DNA of 64,000 nucleotides from Rhodoferax sp. (GTDB lineage: Bacteria; Pseudomonadota; Gammaproteobacteria; Burkholderiales; Burkholderiaceae_C): the NCBI RefSeq assembly GCF_025354435.1, contig NZ_JANXMU010000008.1, positions 38,754-102,753 on the forward strand, given 5' to 3'. Shown here one piece after another: positions 24,044-31,277 of the stretch. Below the pieces are notes generated by a model that did not search any database, had not been told where the DNA came from, and worked only from the letters and a program-made list of their open reading frames with translations. The translations under genes and the position numbers were made by a program. Position 1 is the first letter of the stretch. Every line of letters starts with the position of its first letter.

Positions 24044-25587
24044 AGCCGCGTGACAACGCCGGGCCGCGCCCGGTCGAGGTCGCGCTGCTGGCCTCGGTGT
24101 TCATCGTCTCGGCCTGCGGGCTGGTGTACGAACTGGCGGCGGGCGCGCTCGCGTCCTACCTGCTGGGCGACTCGGTGCTGCAGTTCTCTACCGTCATCGG
24201 CACGTATTTGTTTGCCATGGGCGTGGGCTCGTATTTGTCGCGCTTTTTCGAGCGCCAGTTACCTGCCCACTTTTTACGCATAGAACTGCTGGTAGCGCTT
24301 ATTGGTGGTGCACTGCCAGCTCTTCTTTTTATAGCAAATGCGTATCTGCCCGGCGCGTTCCGCCCGTTGCTGTACAGCCTGGTGTTGCTGGTCGGCACAC
24401 TGGTGGGGCTGGAGATTCCGCTGGTCATGCGCATCCTGCAGCGCAACGTAGCCCTGAAAGACCTGGTGTCGCAGGTGCTGACCTTCGACTACCTGGGCGC
24501 GCTGGCGGTGTCGCTGGCGTTCCCGCTACTGCTGGTGCCGCACCTGGGCCTAATCCGCACCGGGCTGCTGTTTGGCCTGATGAACGCCGCCGTGGCGCTG
24601 TGGGCGCTGTGGCTGTTTCGGCACGACCTGCGCCGCTTCAAAGCCCATGCGCTGGCCTGCGGGTTGACGCTGGCCGCCCTGGCCGCGGGCATGGCGGCGG
24701 CAGACCACATCACCACCTGGGCCGAAGACAAGCTCTACCAAGACCGCGTGGTCATCGCGACCACCACGCCCTACCAGCGCATCGTGGTGACGCATGGCGC
24801 GGGCGAAGGCAAGGCGGGTTACCGGCTGTTTTTGAACGGCAACCTGCAGTTTGCCCAACGCGACGAATACCGCTACCACGAGGCCCTGGTCCACCCGGTG
24901 ATGTCGGCCCAAGGAGCCCCCAAAAAGGTGGCCGTGCTGGGCGGCGGCGACGGCATGGCGGTGCGCGAAATCCTCAAATACCCCGGCGTGGAAAGCATCA
25001 CCCTGGTCGAGCTGGACCCGGCCATGACCACGCTGTTCCAAACCCAGCCCGCGCTGGTGCAGCTCAACGGCGGCGCGCTGCTGTCCCCCAAGCTGCACAT
25101 TGTCAACACCGACGCGTTCCACTGGCTGCAAACCACCACCGAGACCTTCGACGTGATCGTGGTGGACTTCCCCGACCCGACCAACTTCGCCATCGGCAAG
25201 CTCTACACCAACTCGTTCTACAGCCTACTGGACCAGCGCCTGTCGGCCAGCGGCTACGCCGTCATCCAGACCACCTCGCCCCTGGTGGCCCGGCACAGCT
25301 TCTGGACCGTGGCCACCACCATCGAATCGGTCGGCCTGACCGCTACGCCCTACCACGCCCACGTGCCCAGCTTTGGTGAGTGGGGCTACATCATCGCCAG
25401 CCGCCGCCCCTACCGCATGCCGACTAGCCTGCCCGATGGCCTGCGCTTTTTAAGTCCGCACAGCCTGCCCGCGCTGTTCGACTTCCCGCTGGACATGGCC
25501 CGCGTGCCGACCGAGGTGAACCGGCTGTCGATCCAAGTGCTAGTGACAACCTACGAGGCGGAATGGGGCAAGGTAGTGGCGCGCTAG
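24040..25587 (+). CDS. Membrane-anchored spermidine-synthase-like protein
   Basis: Protein of 515 residues starting at TTG 24040, overlapping the DUF350 stop. The N-terminal 200 residues hold about seven transmembrane helices, unlike soluble SpeE. The C-terminal half is a Rossmann aminopropyltransferase domain: NLQFAQRDEYRYHEALVHP, then KKVAVLGGGDGMAVREILKYP with the glycine-rich AdoMet loop, LVELDPAM, and DVIVVDFPDPTNFAIGKLY with the Asp that would bind the amine. It may attach an aminopropyl group to a membrane-associated substrate, using decarboxylated AdoMet made by the nearby SpeD. The real acceptor is unknown. The gene ends the polyamine/membrane cluster. Confidence 0.85.
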   Translation: MKPRDNAGPRPVEVALLASVFIVSACGLVYELAAGALASYLLGDSVLQFSTVIGTYLFAMGVGSYLSRFFERQLPAHFLRIELLVALIGGALPALLFIANAYLPGAFRPLLYSLVLLVGTLVGLEIPLVMRILQRNVALKDLVSQVLTFDYLGALAVSLAFPLLLVPHLGLIRTGLLFGLMNAAVALWALWLFRHDLRRFKAHALACGLTLAALAAGMAAADHITTWAEDKLYQDRVVIATTTPYQRIVVTHGAGEGKAGYRLFLNGNLQFAQRDEYRYHEALVHPVMSAQGAPKKVAVLGGGDGMAVREILKYPGVESITLVELDPAMTTLFQTQPALVQLNGGALLSPKLHIVNTDAFHWLQTTTETFDVIVVDFPDPTNFAIGKLYTNSFYSLLDQRLSASGYAVIQTTSPLVARHSFWTVATTIESVGLTATPYHAHVPSFGEWGYIIASRRPYRMPTSLPDGLRFLSPHSLPALFDFPLDMARVPTEVNRLSIQVLVTTYEAEWGKVVAR

Positions 25588-26495
25588 ATAAAGCCGACGG
25601 CCACCCGCGCCGCCGCCAGATCCCAAGCCGCCTGGCCCACGGTTTTGAACACCGGAGCCTGCTTGGACGGCGGCAAAGGCGTGGCCAGCACCGATGCCAG
25701 GCTGCTTACCTGGCTCCAGTCCACCTGGGCTTGCAGCAGGTCGCCCGCTTCGTGCCGCGCGCCGCCCAGGTCGTCCACCACGATCTGGCGGCTGTGCAGC
25801 AGCGCCGGGGGGAATTCGGCCATGTCGGGCTTGAAAGCCCCCACGCCGATGGCCAGGGTGTGGTCAGCAATGTGGGCGGGAATCACCGGCGTGCGCGAGG
25901 TGGTCAGGGCCAGCACCAGGTCCGTGGTGGGCAAGGCGTGTTCCAGATCATCCACCGCGATAGCCTGCACCTGCGGGTGCCGCTTCTGTAACGCTGTGCA
26001 AAAAGCCTGTGCCGATGCTAGGCTGCGGGCCTCCACCCAGAATTGCACGATCCCCACATGTTCCACCAGCGCATCCGCATGGGCGGCGGCCTGCGCTCCG
26101 GTGCCGATTAGCAGGGCCGATGTGGGCTTTTGCACCGCCAGCGTCTGGATGCCCAGCAGCGTGACGGCCGCTGTGCGGCGGGCGGTGACGGTGGGGCCGT
26201 CGAGCAAGGCGAGGCGGCGGCCGGTGGCAGTGTCCATCACCACCACCTCGCCCTGGATCACCGGCAGGCCGTGCGCGGCGTTGCGCGGGTGCACGGTGAC
26301 CAGCTTGGTGACGCTCAGGTCATGCGCCACGGCGGGCATGGCCAACAACACACCGCCCTCGGCCATGGGCACCACCAGGCGCTCGGGGGCGTTGATCTGC
26401 TGCTGCGCCAGTTCCCGCGCGGCCTGGGCCACAGCGGGCACGAGTTGCGCGTAGGGCAAAGCCAGTGCGGTCTGTTCGGCATTCAAAATTTGCAT
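25584..26495 (-). CDS. lhpI: Delta1-pyrroline-2-carboxylate reductase (ornithine cyclodeaminase family)
   Basis: NAD(P)H-dependent reductase of 303 residues from the ornithine cyclodeaminase/mu-crystallin family. ATG at 26495 (MQILNAEQT) is preferred over the longer frame, which would run into the next gene. The Rossmann motif is IGTGAQAAAHADAL, and further family markers are PRNAAHGLPVIQGEVVVMD, KPDMAEFP and the C-terminal VGQAAWDLAAARVA. Paired with the upstream dehydratase gene, the likely reaction is reduction of Delta1-pyrroline-2-carboxylate to L-proline. Pathway assignment rests on the neighbour; the two genes are 8 bp apart. It overlaps the last bases of the convergent spermidine-synthase-like gene. 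Confidence 0.8.
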   Translation of the reverse strand: MQILNAEQTALALPYAQLVPAVAQAARELAQQQINAPERLVVPMAEGGVLLAMPAVAHDLSVTKLVTVHPRNAAHGLPVIQGEVVVMDTATGRRLALLDGPTVTARRTAAVTLLGIQTLAVQKPTSALLIGTGAQAAAHADALVEHVGIVQFWVEARSLASAQAFCTALQKRHPQVQAIAVDDLEHALPTTDLVLALTTSRTPVIPAHIADHTLAIGVGAFKPDMAEFPPALLHSRQIVVDDLGGARHEAGDLLQAQVDWSQVSSLASVLATPLPPSKQAPVFKTVGQAAWDLAAARVAVGFI

Positions 26496-26503
26496 GGCGG
26501 CCT

Positions 26504-27514
26504 TCAGCGTAAAAAGAAACCGGTGGGGAACGGGTCCAATTCCTCCAGCACCCACTGGTGGTGGCCCATGATGTGGGCGCTGCCGGTGACCTCGGTGAGC
26601 GCGCCGTCAAAGTCGCCCACCTTCACCCCCTGCGTGACCTTGACCTCGAATTTGCTGCCCACGATGCTGCCGTTCACATAGGTTTGCCCCAAGGGCAGTT
26701 GCCCGCGCAAAAACAGTTGCGCCGCCCGGCCCGAGGTGCCGGTGCCGGTGGGCGAACGGTCCACCTCGCGGTCGGCAAACACGCAGACGTTGGACTGGTC
26801 CACCCCCGCACAGTTGGGGGCGCTGTCGATGATGCTGCCATAGAGCTGGTCCAACCCCGGCTCCAGCGGGTGCTGGATCTTCACCTGGGCGATAACCGCG
26901 GCCTTGGTTTCCGCACCCAACTGGATCAGTGAACGGACCAGTTCTGGTTTCACCGTCAAACCCGCCTGCTCGGCATTCAGGTAGTAGTAGAACGCCCCGC
27001 CAAACACAATGTCGCCGCGCACCCGGCCAAAGCTGGGTGTGTCCACCTCCAGGTCGCGCAGGTAGATAAAGGCCGGCACATTCTTGAAGGTCACCTTGCC
27101 GGCGCGCTGGCCATCCCACTCCACAAAGGCTTCGATGAAGCCGGCGGGTGCGTCAAAACCGATGCGCGTTAACGGGCTGGTGCGCTCCACATAGCCCAGC
27201 TCTACCAGCACCTTGCCCAGCGCAATGATGCCGTGGCCGCACATGTCGCTGTAGCCCTCGTTGTGGATGAAGATCACGCCAAAGTCGGCACCTGGCGTAG
27301 TGGGCGGCAGCAGGTAGGCACCGTACATGTCGGCATGGCCGCGCGGCTCGTTCATCAGGAACTGGCGCAGGTCGTCACGGTGGGCTTTGAGCCAGGTGCG
27401 CTTTTCCAGAATGCCGGTGCCGGGCACGGCGGGCAGGCCGGAAGTCAGGATGCGCAGCGGCTCACCGCCGGTATGCGCGTCCACGGTCTGGACGGTACGG
27501 ACAAGGTTCAACAT
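26504..27514 (-). CDS. lhpH: trans-3-hydroxy-L-proline dehydratase (proline racemase family)
   Basis: Protein of 336 residues of the proline-racemase superfamily. The first catalytic cysteine is present (Cys92 in SDMCGHGIIAL). The second site, normally Cys in racemases and 4-hydroxyproline epimerases, is threonine (Thr256 in RSPTGTGTSG). A Cys/Thr pair is the known signature of trans-3-hydroxy-L-proline dehydratase, which removes water to give Delta1-pyrroline-2-carboxylate. The next gene encodes the matching reductase. Together they turn trans-3-hydroxyproline into proline. The divergent GntR regulator, 69 bp away, probably controls the pair. Confidence 0.85.
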   Translation of the reverse strand: MLNLVRTVQTVDAHTGGEPLRILTSGLPAVPGTGILEKRTWLKAHRDDLRQFLMNEPRGHADMYGAYLLPPTTPGADFGVIFIHNEGYSDMCGHGIIALGKVLVELGYVERTSPLTRIGFDAPAGFIEAFVEWDGQRAGKVTFKNVPAFIYLRDLEVDTPSFGRVRGDIVFGGAFYYYLNAEQAGLTVKPELVRSLIQLGAETKAAVIAQVKIQHPLEPGLDQLYGSIIDSAPNCAGVDQSNVCVFADREVDRSPTGTGTSGRAAQLFLRGQLPLGQTYVNGSIVGSKFEVKVTQGVKVGDFDGALTEVTGSAHIMGHHQWVLEELDPFPTGFFLR

Positions 27515-27545
27515 GGCGGGTTCCAGGGTAGAGGGAAAGTGGTTT

Positions 27546-27572
27546 TATTTTAACCAAACTGGTTTTAAAATA
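27546..27572. promoter_or_regulatory. Palindromic operator in the hydroxyproline regulator gap
   Basis: TATTTTAA-N11-TTAAAATA with an inner CCA/TGG, centred at about 27559 in the 69-bp divergent gap. The AT-rich palindrome suits a dimeric FadR/GntR-type regulator. Confidence 0.5.
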
Positions 27573-27582
27573 GTGCCAATTT

Positions 27583-28320
27583 ATGAAATACCCCCTGTCT
27601 ACCGAGCCCACCCACCCACCGCTGCACGTGCCGCAGCTGTACGAACTGGTGGCCGACCGATTGAAAAAGTCCATCCAGGACGGCAGCTACCCGCCCGGCG
27701 CGCGCCTGCCCGCCGAGCGCGACCTGGCCGCTACCCTGGGCGTGGGCCGCGCCACGGTGCGTGAAGCCATGGGCGAGCTGGTCAACCAGGGCGTGGTACA
27801 GACCCGGCCCAACGCGGGATCCTTCGTGCGCGACACCGCGCTAGAGGTGATGCGCAGCGCCGCCAGCGCCCCGGCCCACCCCGACACCAGCCCGCTGTCC
27901 ACCCTGGCCGCACGCCTGGCGATTGAGCCGCTGGTGGCCCAGTTTGCCGCCGCTGTGGGGGGCCGCGACCCGGAAATCGAGCGCCTGCTGGACCACATGG
28001 AACACACCAGCGACCTCAGCGACCCCGCCCAGCGCCGCGCCTGGAACGAGGCCGATCGCCAGTTCCACCAGCGCATCGCCCAAATGAGCGGCAACCCGGT
28101 GATGGTGGCCATCGCCCAGGTGGTCGCCGCAGCGGTGGACGAACCGCTATGGCGCCAGTTGCGCGACCACGGCATCCACGACCCGGCCCGCGCCCGGCTG
28201 TATGTGTACGAGCACCGCCTGATTTACGAAGCCATAGCAACTGGTAACGAGGAGGCCGCAGGGTTCTCCGTGCGGCAGCATCTAGAGCGGGTGCAGAAGG
28301 ACATGCTGGCTGCGGGCTAG
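27583..28320 (+). CDS. GntR-family regulator (FadR subfamily) of hydroxyproline genes
   Basis: Regulator of 245 residues. Residues 18-85 form a GntR winged helix: LYELVADRLKKSIQDGSYPPGARLPAERDL, then RATVREAMGELVNQGVV and the wing ending in GSFVRD. The C-terminal 150 residues are helical and match the FCD/FadR effector domain, including His of DRQFHQRIAQMSGNP and the C-terminal HRLIYEAI. It is divergent from the dehydratase-reductase pair with a palindrome between, so it is the probable local regulator and may sense hydroxyproline or its product. Confidence 0.88.
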   Translation: MKYPLSTEPTHPPLHVPQLYELVADRLKKSIQDGSYPPGARLPAERDLAATLGVGRATVREAMGELVNQGVVQTRPNAGSFVRDTALEVMRSAASAPAHPDTSPLSTLAARLAIEPLVAQFAAAVGGRDPEIERLLDHMEHTSDLSDPAQRRAWNEADRQFHQRIAQMSGNPVMVAIAQVVAAAVDEPLWRQLRDHGIHDPARARLYVYEHRLIYEAIATGNEEAAGFSVRQHLERVQKDMLAAG

Positions 28321-28434
28321 CCCGCCAGAAAAATACCAAGGTTGGCAGGGTCATGCATAGCGTGGAAAATACCAAGGCATGTCCTGGCGAGGGGCAGATT
28401 CCTCGCACTCTTTTGACCCCACTGGAGACCCTCT

Positions 28435-28896
28435 ATGCGATCCTGGATCTACCCCCTGGCAACCGCCTGCCTGCTCGCTTGCAGCGCCGCGCAAGCCAAA
28501 GACACCACTCCCACGCCCAGCGTCAACGAGCGCCTGCAAAGCGCCCAAAAAGCCATCCAGGCTAAGGACTGGCGCCGCGCGCAAACCGAGCTCAACGCCG
28601 CGCTACGCGACGAACCCCGCAACGCCGACATCCACAACCTGCTGGGCTACACCGCCCGCAAAAGCAGCCCACCCCATTTGCCCGAAGCCTTTGCGCACTA
28701 CAAAACCGCGCTAGAGATCAACCCCCAACACCGGGGCGCACACGAGTACCTGGGCGAAGCCTATCTGATGGACAAACAGCCCGCCGAAGCCCAAAAGCAG
28801 CTGGCGGCATTGGAAAAAATTTGCGGCAACCAAAGCTGCGAAGAGTACGCAGACCTGGCCAAGGCGATTGCCGACTACAAAGCCAGCAACCCCTGA
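28435..28896 (+). CDS. Periplasmic TPR-repeat protein
   Basis: Secreted protein of 153 residues: a signal peptide of 21 residues ending CSAAQAK, then tetratricopeptide-like repeats (AQKAIQAKDWRRAQTELNAAL, then NADIHNLLGYTARKS, FAHYKTALEINPQHRGAHEY, AYLMDKQPAEAQKQLAAL). A Cys pair near the C-terminus (ICGNQSCEEY) could form a disulphide. A GGAG site precedes the ATG. Likely a scaffold or adaptor in the periplasm; no partner is known. It stands alone, with the dioxygenase gene convergent downstream. Confidence 0.75.
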   Translation: MRSWIYPLATACLLACSAAQAKDTTPTPSVNERLQSAQKAIQAKDWRRAQTELNAALRDEPRNADIHNLLGYTARKSSPPHLPEAFAHYKTALEINPQHRGAHEYLGEAYLMDKQPAEAQKQLAALEKICGNQSCEEYADLAKAIADYKASNP

Positions 28897-28938
28897 CCGG
28901 CTATTGCGTGGCCCGGCTTGTAACCCACCACGCCAAGC

Positions 28939-29802
28939 CTACCCAAACCGCACCGAGCGCATCGACAGCGTAGCTTCTTCAAAGCCCTGGAACGGAAAGC
29001 TGATTTTGTCGGCTTCGGTGCTGGCACCCAAGGCATACAGCAGGGGCACGTAGTGCTCGACGCTGGGATGGGCCATACGCCACAGGGGGTGTTTGGCCTT
29101 GTCTTGCGCCAGCAGGATCGGCATATCGCGCTGCAGCAAGGCCGCGGCGGCCATGCCGTCGAACTCTTGCGCCCAGTCGTAGACCTTGGTGTCAGGATCT
29201 TCGGTCGCTAGGCGCAGGTTGTGCACGATATTGCCGCTGGCCAAAATCAGCACGCCCTCGGACCGCAACGCCCGTAGTCCGGCGGCCAGGGCGACATGCT
29301 CGTCCAAGCGGATGCGGGCCGGCATGGCCAGTTGGATGACCGGAATATCGGCCTTGGGGTACAGGTGGTGCAGCACCGTCCAGGCACCGTGGTCCAGACC
29401 GCGCTGGGTGTCGACCATGGCATTCGGCAGGCTGCGGGCGAGCTGCTGGGCCAGCGCAGGCTGGCCGGGGCTGGGGTAACGCACCTGGTACAGCGCTTTG
29501 GGGAAGCCGCCAAAGTCGTACATCGTCTCCGGCTGCGCGGTGGCGCTGAGCATCGGCTGCTCGGCCGCCCAGTGCGCCGACACCACCAGAATCGCCCGGG
29601 GCCGCGGCAGGTCGCGCCCCAACTGGGCCAGGTGCCGGGTGAACGGCGTGTCGCGCAGCGCATTCATCGGCGAGCCGTGGCCGATAAACACCACCGGCAT
29701 CTTGCCGCGCGCGGGCGGCTGGGCGGAGGCAGCCGCCGCCTGGGCTAGCGGGTGGGCGGCGATCAAGGCTATGGCGGTTTGGAAGAATTGGCGGCGGGTC
29801 AT
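28939..29802 (-). CDS. LigB-family extradiol dioxygenase (YgiD/DODA-like) with a Tat-type leader
   Basis: Protein of 287 residues in the LigB/YgiD branch, which includes 4,5-DOPA extradiol dioxygenase. A twin-arginine leader (MTRRQFFQTAIALIAAHP) is unusual for this family and suggests export with bound iron or zinc. The conserved histidines are visible: FIGHGSPMNAL, VSAHW, GLDHGAWTVL and SGNIVHNLR. The substrate is probably a catechol-type aromatic but is not identified. It is unrelated to the gallate dioxygenase further downstream apart from fold. Confidence 0.75.
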   Translation of the reverse strand: MTRRQFFQTAIALIAAHPLAQAAAASAQPPARGKMPVVFIGHGSPMNALRDTPFTRHLAQLGRDLPRPRAILVVSAHWAAEQPMLSATAQPETMYDFGGFPKALYQVRYPSPGQPALAQQLARSLPNAMVDTQRGLDHGAWTVLHHLYPKADIPVIQLAMPARIRLDEHVALAAGLRALRSEGVLILASGNIVHNLRLATEDPDTKVYDWAQEFDGMAAAALLQRDMPILLAQDKAKHPLWRMAHPSVEHYVPLLYALGASTEADKISFPFQGFEEATLSMRSVRFG

Positions 29803-29987
29803 CGTGGCGTGGGAGTGCGGCAGGCGGAGATAGTTCCGGGCAGGGGCTGCCTATACTGACAAGCACCCCATTCCAACACTTGCGCCCATCCGCCACATGC
29901 CAACCGTCTGAATTCACCCGCATGTTGTTTGTATTCCACTGTGACCTGGGTGTGTCGGGCACGTACCTGTTTGCCCCCAGCCCCTCC

Positions 29988-30095
29988 ATGCACCGCCACT
30001 ATTTCCTCACCAGCACCGCCCCTGAACGCAGCCACCGGCTGCGGGATGCACGCGCCTGGCCTGCGCCCGCATGGCGCACGGTGGCGGCGCGGTGA
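29988..30095 (+). pseudogene. Truncated copy of the start of the FAD oxidoreductase gene
   Basis: A 35-codon frame whose start (MHRHYFLTSTA) and end (RLRDARAWPAPAWRT) align with the first part of the oxidoreductase gene at 31278 (MHRRHFLATTA and LLREARTWPAPSVTR), with a gap of about 17 codons between. The nucleotide match is also clear. It ends where the DUF418 gene begins (TGA/ATG overlap), so it looks like the stub left by a duplication or rearrangement around the DUF418 gene. Confidence 0.55.
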
Positions 30096-31273
30096 TGGCA
30101 CCACGCAGTCTGCGCAACCCCTGGGTCGATGCCTTGCGTGCGCTGGCACTGCTGGGTGTGTTTGTGGTTAACGCGGTGGGCTATGCCCAGGCTCCCGACT
30201 ATCCCCAACCCGTGGGCGGACCACTGCCCACCGGTGCGCCCCTGGCGCTGGTGCTGCACGGCCTGCTGCTGGCCCTGGTGCAGGGCAAAGCCTGGTCGGT
30301 GCTGTGCTTTTTGTTTGGCTTTAGTCTGGGCGACATGGCGCTGCGGCTGCGCGCCACAGGCCTGAACGTGCGGCTAGGGTTGCGTGCGCGCTACCGCACA
30401 TTGCTGCTGGTCGGCGTGGTCCACGGCGCGCTGCTGTACTTTGGCGACATCCTGACCATGTATGCCCTGTGCGGCTGGCTGGCAGCACGCTGGGCCACGG
30501 CCCGACCTGCCCGATTGCTGCAGATTTGGCTGCGCATCACCGTACTTGTCACGGCGACGATGCTGGTCTTGGGCGGTAGCCTGTGGCTGGCACCGTACGC
30601 CCCCAACGACGCGCAACCTATGGCGGACGCGTTGATCCATGCACCCACACTGTCGGCCTTCATGGCGGTCAATGCCGCTGCTTATCTGTGGGCGCAGGTG
30701 GGCTCGGTGCTGTTTTTCCTGCCCATGCTGCTATGGCTAACCGTGGCGGGCATGCTGGCGCGGCGGTTCGGGCTGCTGGGCCAACGGCGATATGCCCGTC
30801 AATTTTGGCGCCGCCACCTGGGCACCCAGCACCTGGTGCTGGGCTTGGCGCTGAACCTGGACCTTGCCCTGGCCACCGTACGGCTACATGCGCTGGGGCA
30901 AGCCGACACCACGCGGCTGGGTTTGTACACGGTGCTGATGGGCCTGCCCGGCATATGGCTTGCCGCTGCGGCCATCGGCTACTGCATGCGCTACCAACAC
31001 CGCTACCCAACGCCACCGGGCTGGGTAGCGTGGCTGGCCCCGGCGGGGCAGCACACGCTGGCGATGTACCTGCTGCTGTCGCTGGCACTGGTGCTGGGCC
31101 GCACGGCTTTGCAAGGCCTGGACGGCGCCACCGCCCCCAGCTTGGCCTTGGCGATGGCGGCCTGGTGGCTGGCGGTGTGCGCCGCCCGCTGGGCCACCCG
31201 GCACCGGTTGCGCGACCCGGTCAGCCGGTGGTTGTCACAACGAACGAACCCTGCGTCTCTGAACCGGTACTAA
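30095..31273 (+). CDS. DUF418-family membrane protein
   Basis: Integral membrane protein of 392 residues with eight to ten hydrophobic helices. The YeiB/DUF418 pattern is clear: WVDALRALALLGVFVVNA at the N-terminus, RARYRTLLLVGVVHGALLYFGDIL in the middle, and a C-terminal GWVAWLAPAGQHTLAMYLLLSLAL that matches the DUF418 signature. ATG at 30095 is preferred; GTG at 30092 is also possible. These proteins resemble acyltransferases and may move acyl groups in the envelope, but function is unknown. It directly precedes the FAD oxidoreductase by 4 bp and probably shares its transcript. Confidence 0.8.
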   Translation: MAPRSLRNPWVDALRALALLGVFVVNAVGYAQAPDYPQPVGGPLPTGAPLALVLHGLLLALVQGKAWSVLCFLFGFSLGDMALRLRATGLNVRLGLRARYRTLLLVGVVHGALLYFGDILTMYALCGWLAARWATARPARLLQIWLRITVLVTATMLVLGGSLWLAPYAPNDAQPMADALIHAPTLSAFMAVNAAAYLWAQVGSVLFFLPMLLWLTVAGMLARRFGLLGQRRYARQFWRRHLGTQHLVLGLALNLDLALATVRLHALGQADTTRLGLYTVLMGLPGIWLAAAAIGYCMRYQHRYPTPPGWVAWLAPAGQHTLAMYLLLSLALVLGRTALQGLDGATAPSLALAMAAWWLAVCAARWATRHRLRDPVSRWLSQRTNPASLNRY

Positions 31274-31277
31274 CGCA

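Noticed and set aside
24281..24340. Repeat-like AT-richer patch inside the spermidine-synthase-like gene
   Set aside because: It shares a few words with the dispersed repeat but also encodes a normal transmembrane segment, so the similarity may be chance.
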